Of a DNA stretch of 19,916 nt, positions 8,901 to 19,916 are shown one piece after another. Below the pieces are notes generated by a model, which saw nothing but the letters and a program-made list of their open reading frames with translations, was not told where the DNA came from and searched no databases. Location: the NCBI GenBank assembly GCA_028565635.1, contig JAOXYB010073055.1, positions 3,836 to 23,751 on the forward strand. The letters are read 5' to 3'. The stretch comes from Phoronis ovalis (lineage: Eukaryota; Phoronida; Phoronidae). A program made the position numbers and the translations under genes. Positions within the stretch are counted from its first letter, which is position 1. Each line of letters opens with the position of its first letter.

Positions 8901-11714
8901 TCCATGGTTCTTCTTACAGCTGTTTTAATAAGCTTAGAATTGCCTACCATACAACAATAGGAAACTTTTTGATATCTCTATGATTGGCACTTTTCCTGTA
9001 CTAGTCTGTATTAAAAAATATTTATTAATGGCTTCTGCATCAGATTATCTACTGAAATAACATTTAATCAACATGTGTCAGAGTCAACATATGTATGTTT
9101 TGGCTGTTCCAAAACATTGAAGATTGTCTGTATATTTGATAGCACATTTACTACTGTTATGTAGTGTATGGTCAGTGTATACCAGATATATATAGCTTGT
9201 AGGTAGTTGTCAATCTTTGATTGTTTATTATGCATGTCTGTGTGATTATGTCCTCTTATGTGGATAGATTTACTTTTGCACCATATTACCATATACTAAT
9301 TATCTTATTATTTAAACATCAACTGCTATGCTTGATAAAAGATATATCTTTAAGCATATACATATGTCAAATTGGACACAAAACATGTTTCTTTCTTAAT
9401 TCATACTACATCCCTGTATTGAAAATTATGATGTTTTTTGACAAAAAACAAACATTTACAAGTGTGCAAGATTTGTAGTTTTGCATAAGTTATTAATAAT
9501 GAATATGGATATATAAATAAATATAGTTCTATGCTCACTTGATTACCAATAACAGCTCTCAACTTGGGTGTTAACAAAATGGTGCAACCAAGCATGACTT
9601 TATTGACTGTGAGAAGTCAATACAAAATATTCTAACAAGTATGTATTAAAGAGTGTTATACATAATTCATAAATATAAATCCCAGAAGAAAAGTTTATAG
9701 CTGCACTGTATATGACTGTATAATGGAGCTCCCTGGTAGAGCTCAGCTGTTTCTGTAGTTTTAATTATTCTAAAACAGTATAGAGTTGTACATTTTTATC
9801 AATTTCTGTGCAACTATATATTTTACACATATCAAATGAGACTGACTCTACTTGATATTTTTCTAAAAATGGTTAAGTCCAAGTTGGTGATTTTGATTCT
9901 TTCTTGAATTTTGAAGCCCAAAAAGAGACAAAAGTTTATCTGAAATAAATATGAACCGAGACATTTACGACTAACTGCCAATCAAATGGTAATTCTAAAA
10001 AGCATATATTAAAGTGCACATAGATTAATAGTCATAAGATGAAAAAAATATGTATTTTCACTAGAAAGTAATATCATCATGTAGAATTTCTCTGATTCAT
10101 TGCATGCATGCTTGCAAGTTTAATAAATACTCCCAAAACAATGCATAGGTCTATTTCACATTTATTACATATTTAGTGTCATTAAGAAGTTCAAAGCAAG
10201 ATTAAAAAATGTATTGTTGCTAATGTCTCATATAAATTTGTGATAAAGTTATTGGGTTAGCTTAATTGTTTAACCCATACCAGGATTATAACACTAACTG
10301 GGTTTATACTCATTCATGACTCAAATTGATAACCTATATATATTAGATTTTACAAAATGACAAAAAATATTAAGTCATGCCTATTTATTTAGGTTTTTTT
10401 CAGTCTCTAGATTTTAAATTTCAAACATATATTTTTAAAAATTGTGAAATTTATTATAAGTGGAAATTACTCTATCAAAATTCTACATATTTAAAATTAT
10501 CAATTTTTACCACATTTGTGGCGAATGTCTGGAACTGGAAAACAGTTGGAAAATGGGTATAACACAAATAAAAAGTTTTAAAATAAACTGAACTGATCCA
10601 CTTGTTGTACAGCCAAAAATTATTATAGAGATTTATATGAGATTGTTGGCACATTACTTCATTGATTAACAATATGATTAATTCATATGCATATAATGTT
10701 CAGAATCTAATAAAAAAAAACACCGCCCAAGTACTTGCCAGTCAAAGGACTGCAGAAGAAATACTAGCACACATATTATCATGATGTAGATCAACCAGAA
10801 AATGATCACATTTCACTCCTATCTTTAGAGAACTGGTTACAATTACCAAAAGATTTGGTACAAGGTAAAGTTTAAGCAAAGAAGCAAAACTCATTTAAGT
10901 GAGTCAAGTGGCACAGCAGTGACATCCCCAATTGTTTTTTGAGAATGCCTGTTGTGATATTGTTTAACAAAGATACCTCAAATGACACAAGAGTTACACA
11001 TTATACAAAAGTATACTTACTAAAACCAATTTCCACCGTGGAGTCTTCTACAGAAGGTTTTTTGGAGCAATAGTCTTTATCAGCAATGTAAGCTATGATG
11101 ACCAATATCGGAAAAAAGAGAAGTGTCACTATGGCTTCCCACAAAGAAACGTAACCCGGCGTGCTCCAAATCAAAATGACAACCAACCAAATGTATGCAA
11201 ACAGAGAAAATGTCGTTGTAGTAGCAAATACTTTGATATACTTGATGTGTCGAACTTCACCCTCAGGGATTGCAACAATACAAACGGCGGTAATCACCAG
11301 CAAGTTGAAGGCAGCAGAACCCACAATGGTACTAGGTCCTAACTTTCCTGCTTCAAATTTATTTGCTATAATTTCTATAGACGACAGAAAAATTTCTGGA
11401 GCACTAGAACCCAATGCCATAAGAGTTAAGTTTGCCACTGTGTCGTTCCATACTTTAACTTCTATTTCTTCGTAGCCACTTTTCATATCAGGGTTTGCCA
11501 CTTTCACTATACGTGTTTTGCTAATAATTTTTTCAATAGAGCACATAAAAGTGTCTGCAATGATGGCAACAGCTAAAAAGCACCAACAAAGTCCAAGACA
11601 ATAGATAACGGCTCGTCCCCATATCGGCCATGTGTATTCATTCACCAGAGGTAAGAACAAGCCCTTATTACAGGTATAATTGTTGACATTGCAGAAGTCT
11701 GTATTGTTATTCAT
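2808..11714 (-). CDS. Na+/Ca2+ exchanger, NCX/SLC8-type, 5' half (exons 11021-11714, 3632-3702, 2808-2975)
   Basis: The product is a plasma-membrane antiporter that exports Ca2+ in exchange for Na+. Three coding exons join in frame (694, 71 and 168 nt; splice phases 1 and 0) to give the first 311 residues. Residues 31-60 form an early membrane helix. Residues about 89-145 are the alpha-1 ion-binding repeat, with ALGSSAPEI (Glu107) and GPSTIVGSAAFN. Further helices run to about residue 211. Exons 2 and 3 encode the start of the cytosolic loop, including WYRINATRGISGANKL, which corresponds to FYRIQATRLMTGAGN in vertebrate NCX1. Two Ca2+-binding domains, the alpha-2 repeat and the stop lie off the window. 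Two features are odd: there is no N-terminal signal peptide, and after the fifth helix the protein reads ADKDYCSKKPSVED with no basic XIP-like segment. This suggests a divergent paralogue. The family call is firm; the orthology is not. Confidence 0.9.
3632..3702 (-). CDS. Exchanger coding exon 2 (71 nt, cytosolic loop)
   Basis: The acceptor cattacag precedes the exon and the donor GTAAGTTC follows it. With the single base carried from exon 1 it translates as SDDERPIVTEGG then HIDKQGMASFLR. The run DDERPIVTEG...MASFLRELGKHPELS parallels the loop segment DDEEARREMARILKELKQKHPD of vertebrate NCX1, so the placement is supported by both phase and homology. Confidence 0.85.
5161..5163 (-). other. 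Candidate 3-nt microexon or recursive splice site in the exchanger intron
   Basis: On the minus strand a long pyrimidine tract and acceptor (ctttttcttttgcag) is followed by GGT and immediately by a perfect extended donor, GTAAGTATAC. Those first ten donor bases equal the donor of coding exon 1. Inclusion would add one codon's worth of sequence without shifting frame: the junction changes from F-S-D-D to F-R-C-D-D. Alternatively the site may act as a ratchet point to remove the 7.3-kb intron in steps. What is seen is the splice-site pair; the use is inferred. Confidence 0.45.
6982..7040 (+). repeat. Two-copy direct repeat, 32-bp period
   Basis: A 27-bp sequence beginning caggccagcagattgtcc is present at 6982-7008 and again, identical, at 7014-7040. 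The two copies are separated by 5 bp. It lies inside the TTAA-flanked element and directly adjoins the palindrome at 7043-7054. Perfect identity implies a recent duplication. Confidence 0.9.
7043..7054. promoter_or_regulatory. NRF1-type palindrome TGCGCATGCGCA
   Basis: The 12-bp sequence is a perfect match to the palindromic consensus bound by the NRF1/EWG transcription factor family. It lies deep in the exchanger intron and inside a mobile element, so it may be part of the transposon rather than a host promoter. Function is unproven. Confidence 0.35.
11021..11714 (-). CDS. Exchanger coding exon 1: N-terminus, membrane helices, alpha-1 repeat
   Basis: ATG at 11714-11712 is the first in-frame methionine after a TAA lying 12 bases upstream in the same exon, so the start is well supported. 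The exon itself appears to begin at 11742, after the acceptor ttttcttttccag. It ends at 11021 before the donor GTAAGTATAC. The extracellular N-terminus carries Cys8, Cys15 and sequons at N3 and N12, then CNKGLFLPL, which resembles the NCX-family CxxG-LLP region. Hydrophobic segments sit at about 34-53, 92-112, 129-149, 160-184 and 192-211. Confidence 0.93.
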
Positions 11715-11742
11715 TATGACTGTGTGTTATTTTTTACTTCAC

Positions 11743-14700
11743 CTGGAAAAGAAAACATACTTAGTACGTAATGTAAGTAAAAATATTGTAAATTTAGTGA
11801 TAAGTTTAAGGAGCCTTTTGTCAGCATTTTCTTTAGATCATAAATAGAAAATCAATTCAGACACTGAATAACACACATAGTTCTGGTATAATTTCACAAG
11901 GGTTGTTACTGGTAATGAAGGGGATATATATGTTATAGTACAGTCAATATTTTAACTCTCCATTGCTTTAGTAATGGAACATTTCCATTTTGCAAATAAT
12001 TAAGACTACAAAATTAAAAATTATTAACAGACATGCATCAATTACTGTCTTAGCACTGTACTAACAAATCTATCCTCTACAAAATTACTCTACAATGCAG
12101 TGATCATCTACAAATTGATCAAAAACATAAGTCCATATATCTCAGAGTTGAATATACATACTTATATAGTTTGTAACATGATGACTACTTTTGTGAAATT
12201 AATCCTATTTTGCAATCCCTCTTTATATGGTGAGTAAATCTGAAATGTTAAATACTTGCTGGTATCCAAATCAAAGCACACAATTTAAATTAGGGTTCCC
12301 AATTTGAGGTATGCTTGGCATAATATTATATAACAAGTAACAAACATGATATAAAAAAATAACCTTAATATATGTGACAGTTCACAATTTGAAATAACTA
12401 GCTGTATGAAATAACTGTTGATACATTCTTCTTATCTTGCATACATTTACACCACATTATTAACTGGTGTAATTTATCAATATTTATATTCTTGCTATAA
12501 TCATGAAGTTGCTGGCTTGTCTCCACACAAAAATTTTGGAATTCTTTTCTTTATTAACCAACATGTGTTTTGTAACTTTACCTTTCTGTTAGTTCCCAAA
12601 AACAGATGGCTTTGTGCTTGGTTGAATTTAATTGGTAAGAGGTCAAAAATGAGAAACAAAATTCCAGTACATTAAAGCTATCATCTGTGTTGGATAACTC
12701 ACACTACACATACAACCTTAATCAGCATCTGTTGTGGTTTTATTTTCTAATGCCATACCAATAACAGAGTTATATTAATGTTGGGTGTACATAGGTGACA
12801 GTTTACCTAGAAAAATGTATCAATTTGTCGGAAGTTGGGAGTTTCTTAATCTTCCTAAATTCAAATTACAATATTTTTCTTGTTAACACCCACACTATCC
12901 TTATCTCTATAAAACACCCAGGTCAACCTGTTAACACTGACAAAAGGATCAAAAGCTGTATTTTGTCTGAGGAACAGTCAATTGTCCCTAAAATTAAAAA
13001 TTGCTGCTAGTATGGGAAAGGTAGTATCATATATGTGACTGTCTGTATACAATATTCCTGTTTACTCATTTATAAAACACCATAAATCAGGCCACATATC
13101 AGATCTACACAATTTACAAAAAGTATAAACATTTCTGTGATTGCCACACCCACTTAACCCATGCACTCATGACTCAATTTTGTCCTATACAGAAGAGATG
13201 TATCTTTAAAACAAAATAAATACAAGCCTCAAAAACTGTAATGCAGTGTGCTCACAACTTGTGAGAAACACACTATCAATAATAGAATAATAAATTGGGA
13301 TCATAATCATACATTTACCTGATATTCAGCAGCCAATCTATTAGATGATAGGTGAAACTACCTGTATACTAGTTACTCTATATTTATCTGCAAGACGAAA
13401 AACTAATTTTCAAGGCAAACATGTTATTAGGATTTTTTTTTGTCAAAAGAATAAATTAATTCGGCACAACAGAAAATGACATATACAAAAGGTCTAATGG
13501 TATGTATTTTTGCAGCATAGACACTATATGAACACTATTTGAGTATTTTTTAAAATATTTATTACCACTGACACTGTGAATTGCCTCTGTTGTTTTGCCA
13601 GTAACTATTCACATTGTATAATAACATAAGAAGCAGTTAGCAATTAACAATCCATATAAATCCATATACAGAACTATGATGTAACACAGCCACTTATAAT
13701 GTTGCTGATTGTGTTTATAGATCTGCATGAGTTGAAAGGAAAATAATCCTATAACAGCCACAATAATAATAATAATATAAAATAAGTGTCAGAACATTTA
13801 ATATCTTGAGCACCATGAAACAAAATTAAATCCATCCTTAAATTGTCACTTTGTAGCATTCTGATGACAAGTGTATATAGGAAGAATTATTTACGAACCT
13901 ATATTTTTACATTTTCTTGTCTGACAAAATCTTTATACATATGTACTCCTAAATTGTCACACAAAATAAAGCTGCTTGAAAGTTCTATTTTCATTTCTAC
14001 AAATAAAATTTTTTATCATGTTTTGTAACTATGAGAAAAAAAATCAATAATTTGAAATCTATACCTCATTCAAATTCTTGCATTTTGTGTGTATACATCC
14101 AGTGCAGTCATTAAAAATAAAATCAGAAGTTCCTCCAATTAACAACAACACCTCAGTACAGTAGCTGACAGAATTTCAGTATATAAGTCTTATTAACGTC
14201 TGGCCAACAAGGAAGGCTTCCTTAACTACTGACTAGTATCATCACTAGGTGGCCCCTTAATAATTTGAAATAATACAAAGAATTTTATCTAACAATTAAT
14301 ATTTTTATCAGTAATGGTATTTGAAATAATTCTAAAAGAAAAAAAAGCACTGGATATAGTAGACAGCAGGAAACACTGGCATTTTAGTTAGTTTTCACAT
14401 ATATTAATTTATATAATATCTAGAGCTACATATAAAAGATATCAACTTTTTTGGGTTATAAACATACAAAATACACTGTTTACAGAAGATAATAAAATAT
14501 AAATGGTCTCAAACAATATGGCAAAACCTGAACCCCCAAAACGTAATGTGATATATGTTATCTAACCAGTTTTGGGTGGAGTGGGTTAATTATCTGCATA
14601 AAGCCAACTTCCAGTGCCCAACATATAATCTTATTTTAAGTATTTTTGTGACGTCTTTTCAAAATTACAGAATGAGTCAACCTGGGGTGTCAATAGATAA

Positions 14701-15467
14701 TAGTACTTTTTTATTATGTACATATTGACTATTGTCATAGAAGTTGTACAATAAAGATAACCCACATAACCAAAAGGTCAAATATAAAGATACCATCAAT
14801 GTACCACGACAGCATCAATGAATGTTTAATATTCTAAGCATGCATATGTGGGAGGCAACTCAGCTTGGTTGGGACATTACCCCATTCCTGAACTTTAAGA
14901 GAACATTTATTTTTAATAGCAATAACAATAAATTTAAACAAAAATCAAATTATACAGGCTAATAATTTCAGATGAAACTCACGTATAAAACTAACAGGGT
15001 ATCCGGCACGGTAACTACTGTACAATGTAGTGCAAATACATCGGATAAAATCCGAGTATAATATATTGTCCAATACTTATGTAATAATAGGTATTTTATA
15101 AACTTAATAGTCCAGATGTAGCTAAAAGAAATGTCTCAATTCGATTTTAACGACATGATAAGAAAGTTCAAAATGTTTTCTATTTATATTTCAAGTCAAA
15201 ACAATGCGGGCAGGAGCTGAACAATTTTACAGAAAGTTGTGTACAGTTAACTTTGTTTGAAATTATAAAAACAGGAAATAAGCAAAAAGTACAAATTAGA
15301 ATCTTGAGGTAAAGTTGGGTCACGTTTCAATTGTAAAGAAAACAAAGCAGACAGTATCATTTGTAGACTATAATATCGACATTGTAAAAATAATACATTA
15401 GGCCTAACAGACAAGTTCTCAACATTATAATTATAAAGACTCCATAAATCTGCCAAACTATGCTTAC
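11743..15467 (-). other. Inferred 5'UTR intron of the exchanger gene
   Basis: The coding exon begins after a good acceptor (gttttcttttccag) at 11743, which requires an upstream exon. The best upstream donor is CAG|GTAAGC at 15467, giving a 3.7-kb intron. Its sequence is AT-rich with short (AAT)n at about 13762-13776 and a small perfect hairpin TCGGAT-aaa-ATCCGA near 15041-15055. I see no gene in it; ORFs at 12418-12675 and 12795-13010 show no coding character. Additional untranslated exons cannot be excluded. Confidence 0.45.
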
Positions 15468-15700
15468 CTGTTAAATTGATACCATTAATGTTGTTTTCTG
15501 AATAATATACCGCCCTAAGATACAATCACCATATAATCATATTTTAAAGTCCGATATGAACGGGTAGTTCGTGCGAGTTAATCTATTATTTGTCGAACCA
15601 AAACACACGTTGTTGCTACCTTCACAATTCACATCAATAAACAGCCTCGTTTTGAACACTGCTTAGAGCTTTTGTTTAGCGCCAAATTTTAAATTTCAAG
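15468..15700 (-). promoter_or_regulatory. Probable promoter region and untranslated first exon of the exchanger
   Basis: The sequence just upstream of the donor at 15467 is less AT-rich and carries more CpG than the surrounding intron (for example around 15550-15570 and 15645-15685). This is where a first exon is required by the splice acceptor at 11743. The exon would end ...caatttaacag at 15468. It contains a five-codon upstream ORF (ATG GTA TCA ATT TAA) 20 bases before the donor. The transcription start cannot be placed from sequence, and no clear TATA box was found. Confidence 0.35.
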
Positions 15701-16408
15701 AGGTATAAAGGTAACTCTTAACTAATGTAGAGAACATTGATTCTTGCTATGCGAATAGTGTATATGATAAAAACTGAAACTGTTTTTTACAGCACAGCTT
15801 TTTTTCGAAGTTCAACTTCAAACTCAACAGTCCAATTTATAGTTGCTTGCAGTGCCATCTAACGAGATGTGCCAAATGCAAAAGCCCTATAAAATTCTGC
15901 AAAATTTCATTTTCGATTACTGCTAAAAAATGTGTTCTCTAACAAATGCAAACATTTTACTGAATTTAGTAGTAATATAAAAATATCAAATCATTCATAC
16001 ATAAATAAGTAACCCAGCATAAAGTGTTGTTATTACAACAATGGTGTCAAAACTGGTCTTCCAGCGTAATAGGAAACAGCTAAAACGTCATTTCTTTCAA
16101 AATGCATTCTTGTATTTATCAAAGAGCCCGTCTGTTTTGAGAAATCACATCATGTAATAAGACAATAAAGATGAACCATCATGATCTAATATAAAAGTAC
16201 ATTTAATTGAAGGAATACGTTTCACCTCCAAAATATTTCCCGAGTTTATTCATACGTTTGGATAGACATGTTTTTGCATCGAAGCTAGAGAAAAAATAGC
16301 CGCCCACAAGTCTTGTCACACATTTCCACGAGTACATGTTACCTACCAGTGAGATTTTTAACTTGTTGACTGTAGTTAAACTATGGAAATAAGATCTGCC
16401 AAGAATAA
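15701..16408. other. Intergenic stretch between RPS9 3' end and exchanger promoter
   Basis: AT-rich sequence with no open frame longer than chance and no tRNA-like or repeat signature. It separates two head-to-tail minus-strand genes and probably holds upstream control sequence of the exchanger gene. Confidence 0.5.
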
Positions 16409-16416
16409 AACTGGTT

Positions 16417-16435
16417 TTTATTTCTAGATTTTATT
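16417..16435 (-). terminator. RPS9 polyadenylation signals
   Basis: Two canonical AATAAA hexamers lie on the minus strand at 16435-16430 and 16422-16417, about 75-90 bases after the RPS9 stop codon. The 3'UTR would be about 100 bases, short as usual for ribosomal protein mRNAs. Cleavage is expected shortly beyond 16415. Confidence 0.75.
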
Positions 16436-16508
16436 TTGATGATATAAATGTACATAGAATTTCAAAATGCACCATGCTAGTTTTCAACGATTTTCATGTT
16501 TTGTACAT

Positions 16509-18727
<2,219 letters not shown>

Positions 18728-18737
18728 TTAGCCTAAC

Positions 18738-19082
18738 CTGACAAAATAACATAGAAATTATGTAGTATGTCTCGCGATACACGCTGTCCAGCTCAAACAA
18801 CATGTGTTTAAAAATCGGATAAATTCGTAAACGGGAGAAATTTGTTATACTACTATGTTATAGTTTCCACGATATGAAAGATTTCAACATGCTTTTTATT
18901 CATATTGTAGTGTCAATTTTCGGAAAGTTTGGTCTCATTCATTTTTGCGATTAAGCAATGCATCAATAAAAAGAAAATAAGATTCATATGGATGCTTAAA
19001 TTATATCTAATTCTTTAAAATATTTGCCTACCGGCTCAAAACGTGACAGACAAGATGGCGGTACAGTCAAAAAGGAAGAAAG
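18738..19082 (-). promoter_or_regulatory. RPS9: RPS9 5' region: TOP-like start, untranslated exon 1 and first intron
   Basis: On the minus strand a 14-base pyrimidine tract, CTTTCTTCCTTTTT, begins at 19082. This is the expected 5'TOP start of a ribosomal protein mRNA, which places it under growth-controlled (mTOR/LARP1) translation. It is followed at 19061-19051 by CCGCCATCTTG, a YY1-type element found just downstream of the start in many animal ribosomal protein genes. An untranslated exon would end at 19032 before a moderate donor (GTAGGC) and join the acceptor at 18738-18739, with a 294-nt intron. Start site and splicing are inferred. Confidence 0.6.
19051..19061 (+). promoter_or_regulatory. 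YY1-type motif CAAGATGGCGG
   Basis: An eleven-base match to the YY1 consensus, in the reverse orientation relative to RPS9 and about 20 bases inside the predicted transcript. The same ATG opens a 27-codon plus-strand ORF that ends at 19138 without a good donor, so I regard it as a binding site rather than a start codon. Confidence 0.55.
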
Positions 19083-19626
19083 TAGTGCTCACACGTGCGA
19101 AGTGGCGCAAAAATTGTGGACCATTGTTGTATTTTTGATATAAATTTGTAGAACAAAGAAAATGAATCAAGAAACTATATACATAAAATTAGAATTAAGG
19201 ACAATGTTCTTGGTACTATAATTATTCACTCTGAATAAATTATGCTTTCTGAAAAAAGGGATTATCTACAACAGCGCAAGTTACACAGTGAAAAGTTAAC
19301 ACTGTGTGATTGGGTGAAAATTAAAAGGTCAAGGTCGTTATTGTGTTGGCGCTCTTTTTCCTTCAACTCTTAATATGCAAACCTCAAAATATTTTCCTTC
19401 GCGAATGCCGATGGTCTTAAATTGTAATACAAACGCATGCAGGTAAGGTAAACAGGTGTGCTGTAGTTTGACACATTTACAGTTATGATTGAATCATATG
19501 TATGTGGTTAGCTTTATATCATCTGGATAAGATTTATAGACTATAAATTAAATATAATTGTAAAATTATAAAGGACAATGTCGACATTGACATTGTCTGA
19601 CTTAGTCCTGCAAGCATACCCCTACT
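19083..19626. other. Region upstream of RPS9; possible divergent promoter
   Basis: There is no supported gene in this stretch. Near 19395-19442 a slightly CpG-richer plus-strand sequence has an ATG (cgatgg) followed by a good donor, CATGCAG|GTAAGG, which could be the first exon of a divergent gene running off the window. A perfect 14-bp palindrome, CAATGTCGACATTG, lies at 19577-19590. Both are noted without functional proof. Confidence 0.3.
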
Positions 19627-19916
19627 ATGGACAGCCTACGGCTTGTCAGTAGGGTCATGACCACCTCATATCTCAAACCAGCCGAAGTTCGAAAACATTT
19701 ATTTTCTTAATTAAATAAATGAATTCCACCCAAATGTTCGCTTCTGTCTATATTTCCTTGATTATTCCGCTTCTTATACCACCGACACCGTATCTAGATA
19801 ACTTAATAAAAGATTCAACAGCCCATCGGCATAAAATTATGCTATTGCGCATACGTGAAGGCTAGTTTGAGATATGAGATGGTCATTACCCTACGGACAA
19901 GCCGTAGGCTGTCCAT
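19627..19916. mobile_element. MITE with long terminal inverted repeats, cut by the window edge
   Basis: The 56 bases at 19627-19682 match the reverse complement of 19861-19916 at 52 of 56 positions. Both begin ATGGACAGCCTACGGCTTGT. The element is at least 290 bp, AT-rich inside and without coding capacity. The right terminus reaches the last base of the window, so the true end and target-site duplication cannot be determined. Each terminal repeat also folds on itself (GACAGCC against GGCTTGTC). Long TIRs and small size indicate a non-autonomous DNA transposon. Confidence 0.8.

Larger units (their letters stand above)
3703..11020 (-). other. Large exchanger intron (7.3 kb) between coding exons 1 and 2
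   Basis: Donor GTAAGT at 11020 and acceptor cattacag ending at 3703. The interior is AT-rich and holds the 3-nt exon-like site at 5161-5163, the TTAA-flanked element at 6863-7538 and small low-complexity runs such as (AAAT)n near 5059. I found no other convincing exon. About 7543-11020 and 5164-6858 hold nothing recognisable on either strand, and the short ORFs there look like chance. Confidence 0.75.

Noticed and set aside
11161-11475. 104-codon plus-strand ORF opposite the exchanger exon
   Set aside because: It is an antisense shadow of the conserved alpha-1 repeat coding sequence and has no independent coding evidence.
12418-13010. Two plus-strand ORFs of 85 and 71 codons in the 5'UTR intron
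   Set aside because: AT-driven composition, no splice context, and no recognisable motif.
13305-13335. Acceptor-plus-donor-like sequence (atatcag|gtaaatg) in the 5'UTR intron, considered as a second recursive splice site
   Set aside because: The upstream pyrimidine tract is poor and the donor is weak, unlike the site at 5161-5163.
15247-15525. 92-codon minus-strand ORF near the exchanger promoter
   Set aside because: It begins at TTG, not ATG, runs through a strong donor at 15467, and shows no protein character.
19055-19138. 27-codon plus-strand ORF starting in the YY1 motif (MAVQSKRKKVV...)
   Set aside because: The ATG belongs to the YY1 consensus, the frame ends quickly, and no convincing donor is present; it overlaps the predicted RPS9 first exon on the other strand.

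Overview
This window is nuclear DNA from an animal. It is AT-rich, has canonical GT-AG introns, and carries two recognisable protein genes, both on the minus strand. The ribosomal protein and exchanger sequences look like those of an invertebrate. The intron density and small non-autonomous DNA transposons would suit a marine invertebrate such as a lophotrochozoan, but I cannot fix the phylum from sequence alone.

Right part (about 16.4-19.1 kb): a complete ribosomal protein S9 gene (RPS9/uS4) on the minus strand. It has four coding exons that splice in frame to a 192-residue protein, and an inferred untranslated first exon with a 5'TOP-like pyrimidine tract and a YY1-type motif. Intron 2 holds a duplicated hairpin-forming sequence with no assigned role.

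Left and centre (about 15.7 kb leftwards past the window edge): the 5' half of a sodium/calcium exchanger gene of the NCX/SLC8 type, also on the minus strand. One large exon carries the start codon, the first transmembrane helices and the alpha-1 repeat. Two small exons (3632-3702 and 2808-2975) continue in frame into the cytosolic loop. The Ca2+-binding domains, alpha-2 repeat and stop codon must lie beyond position 1. A probable untranslated first exon ends at 15468. The 7.3-kb intron after the first coding exon contains a strong splice acceptor and a strong donor only 3 bases apart, at 5161-5163. This is either a 3-nt microexon or a recursive-splicing-type site, and it is the most interesting single signal here.

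Mobile and repetitive DNA: a 26-bp tandem repeat at the left edge; an inverted-repeat element at 659-1051; a stretch dense in AGGTCA motifs at about 2055-2600; an element at 6863-7538 with terminal inverted repeats and flanking TTAA; and a long-TIR element from 19627 to the right edge. The first four lie within or over exchanger introns; the last lies beyond the RPS9 promoter.

The two genes are in the same orientation with roughly 0.8 kb between the RPS9 polyadenylation signals and the exchanger promoter region. Their products, a small-subunit ribosomal protein and a plasma-membrane ion exchanger, have no evident functional link. I found no tRNA, rRNA, CRISPR array or bacterial-type system.
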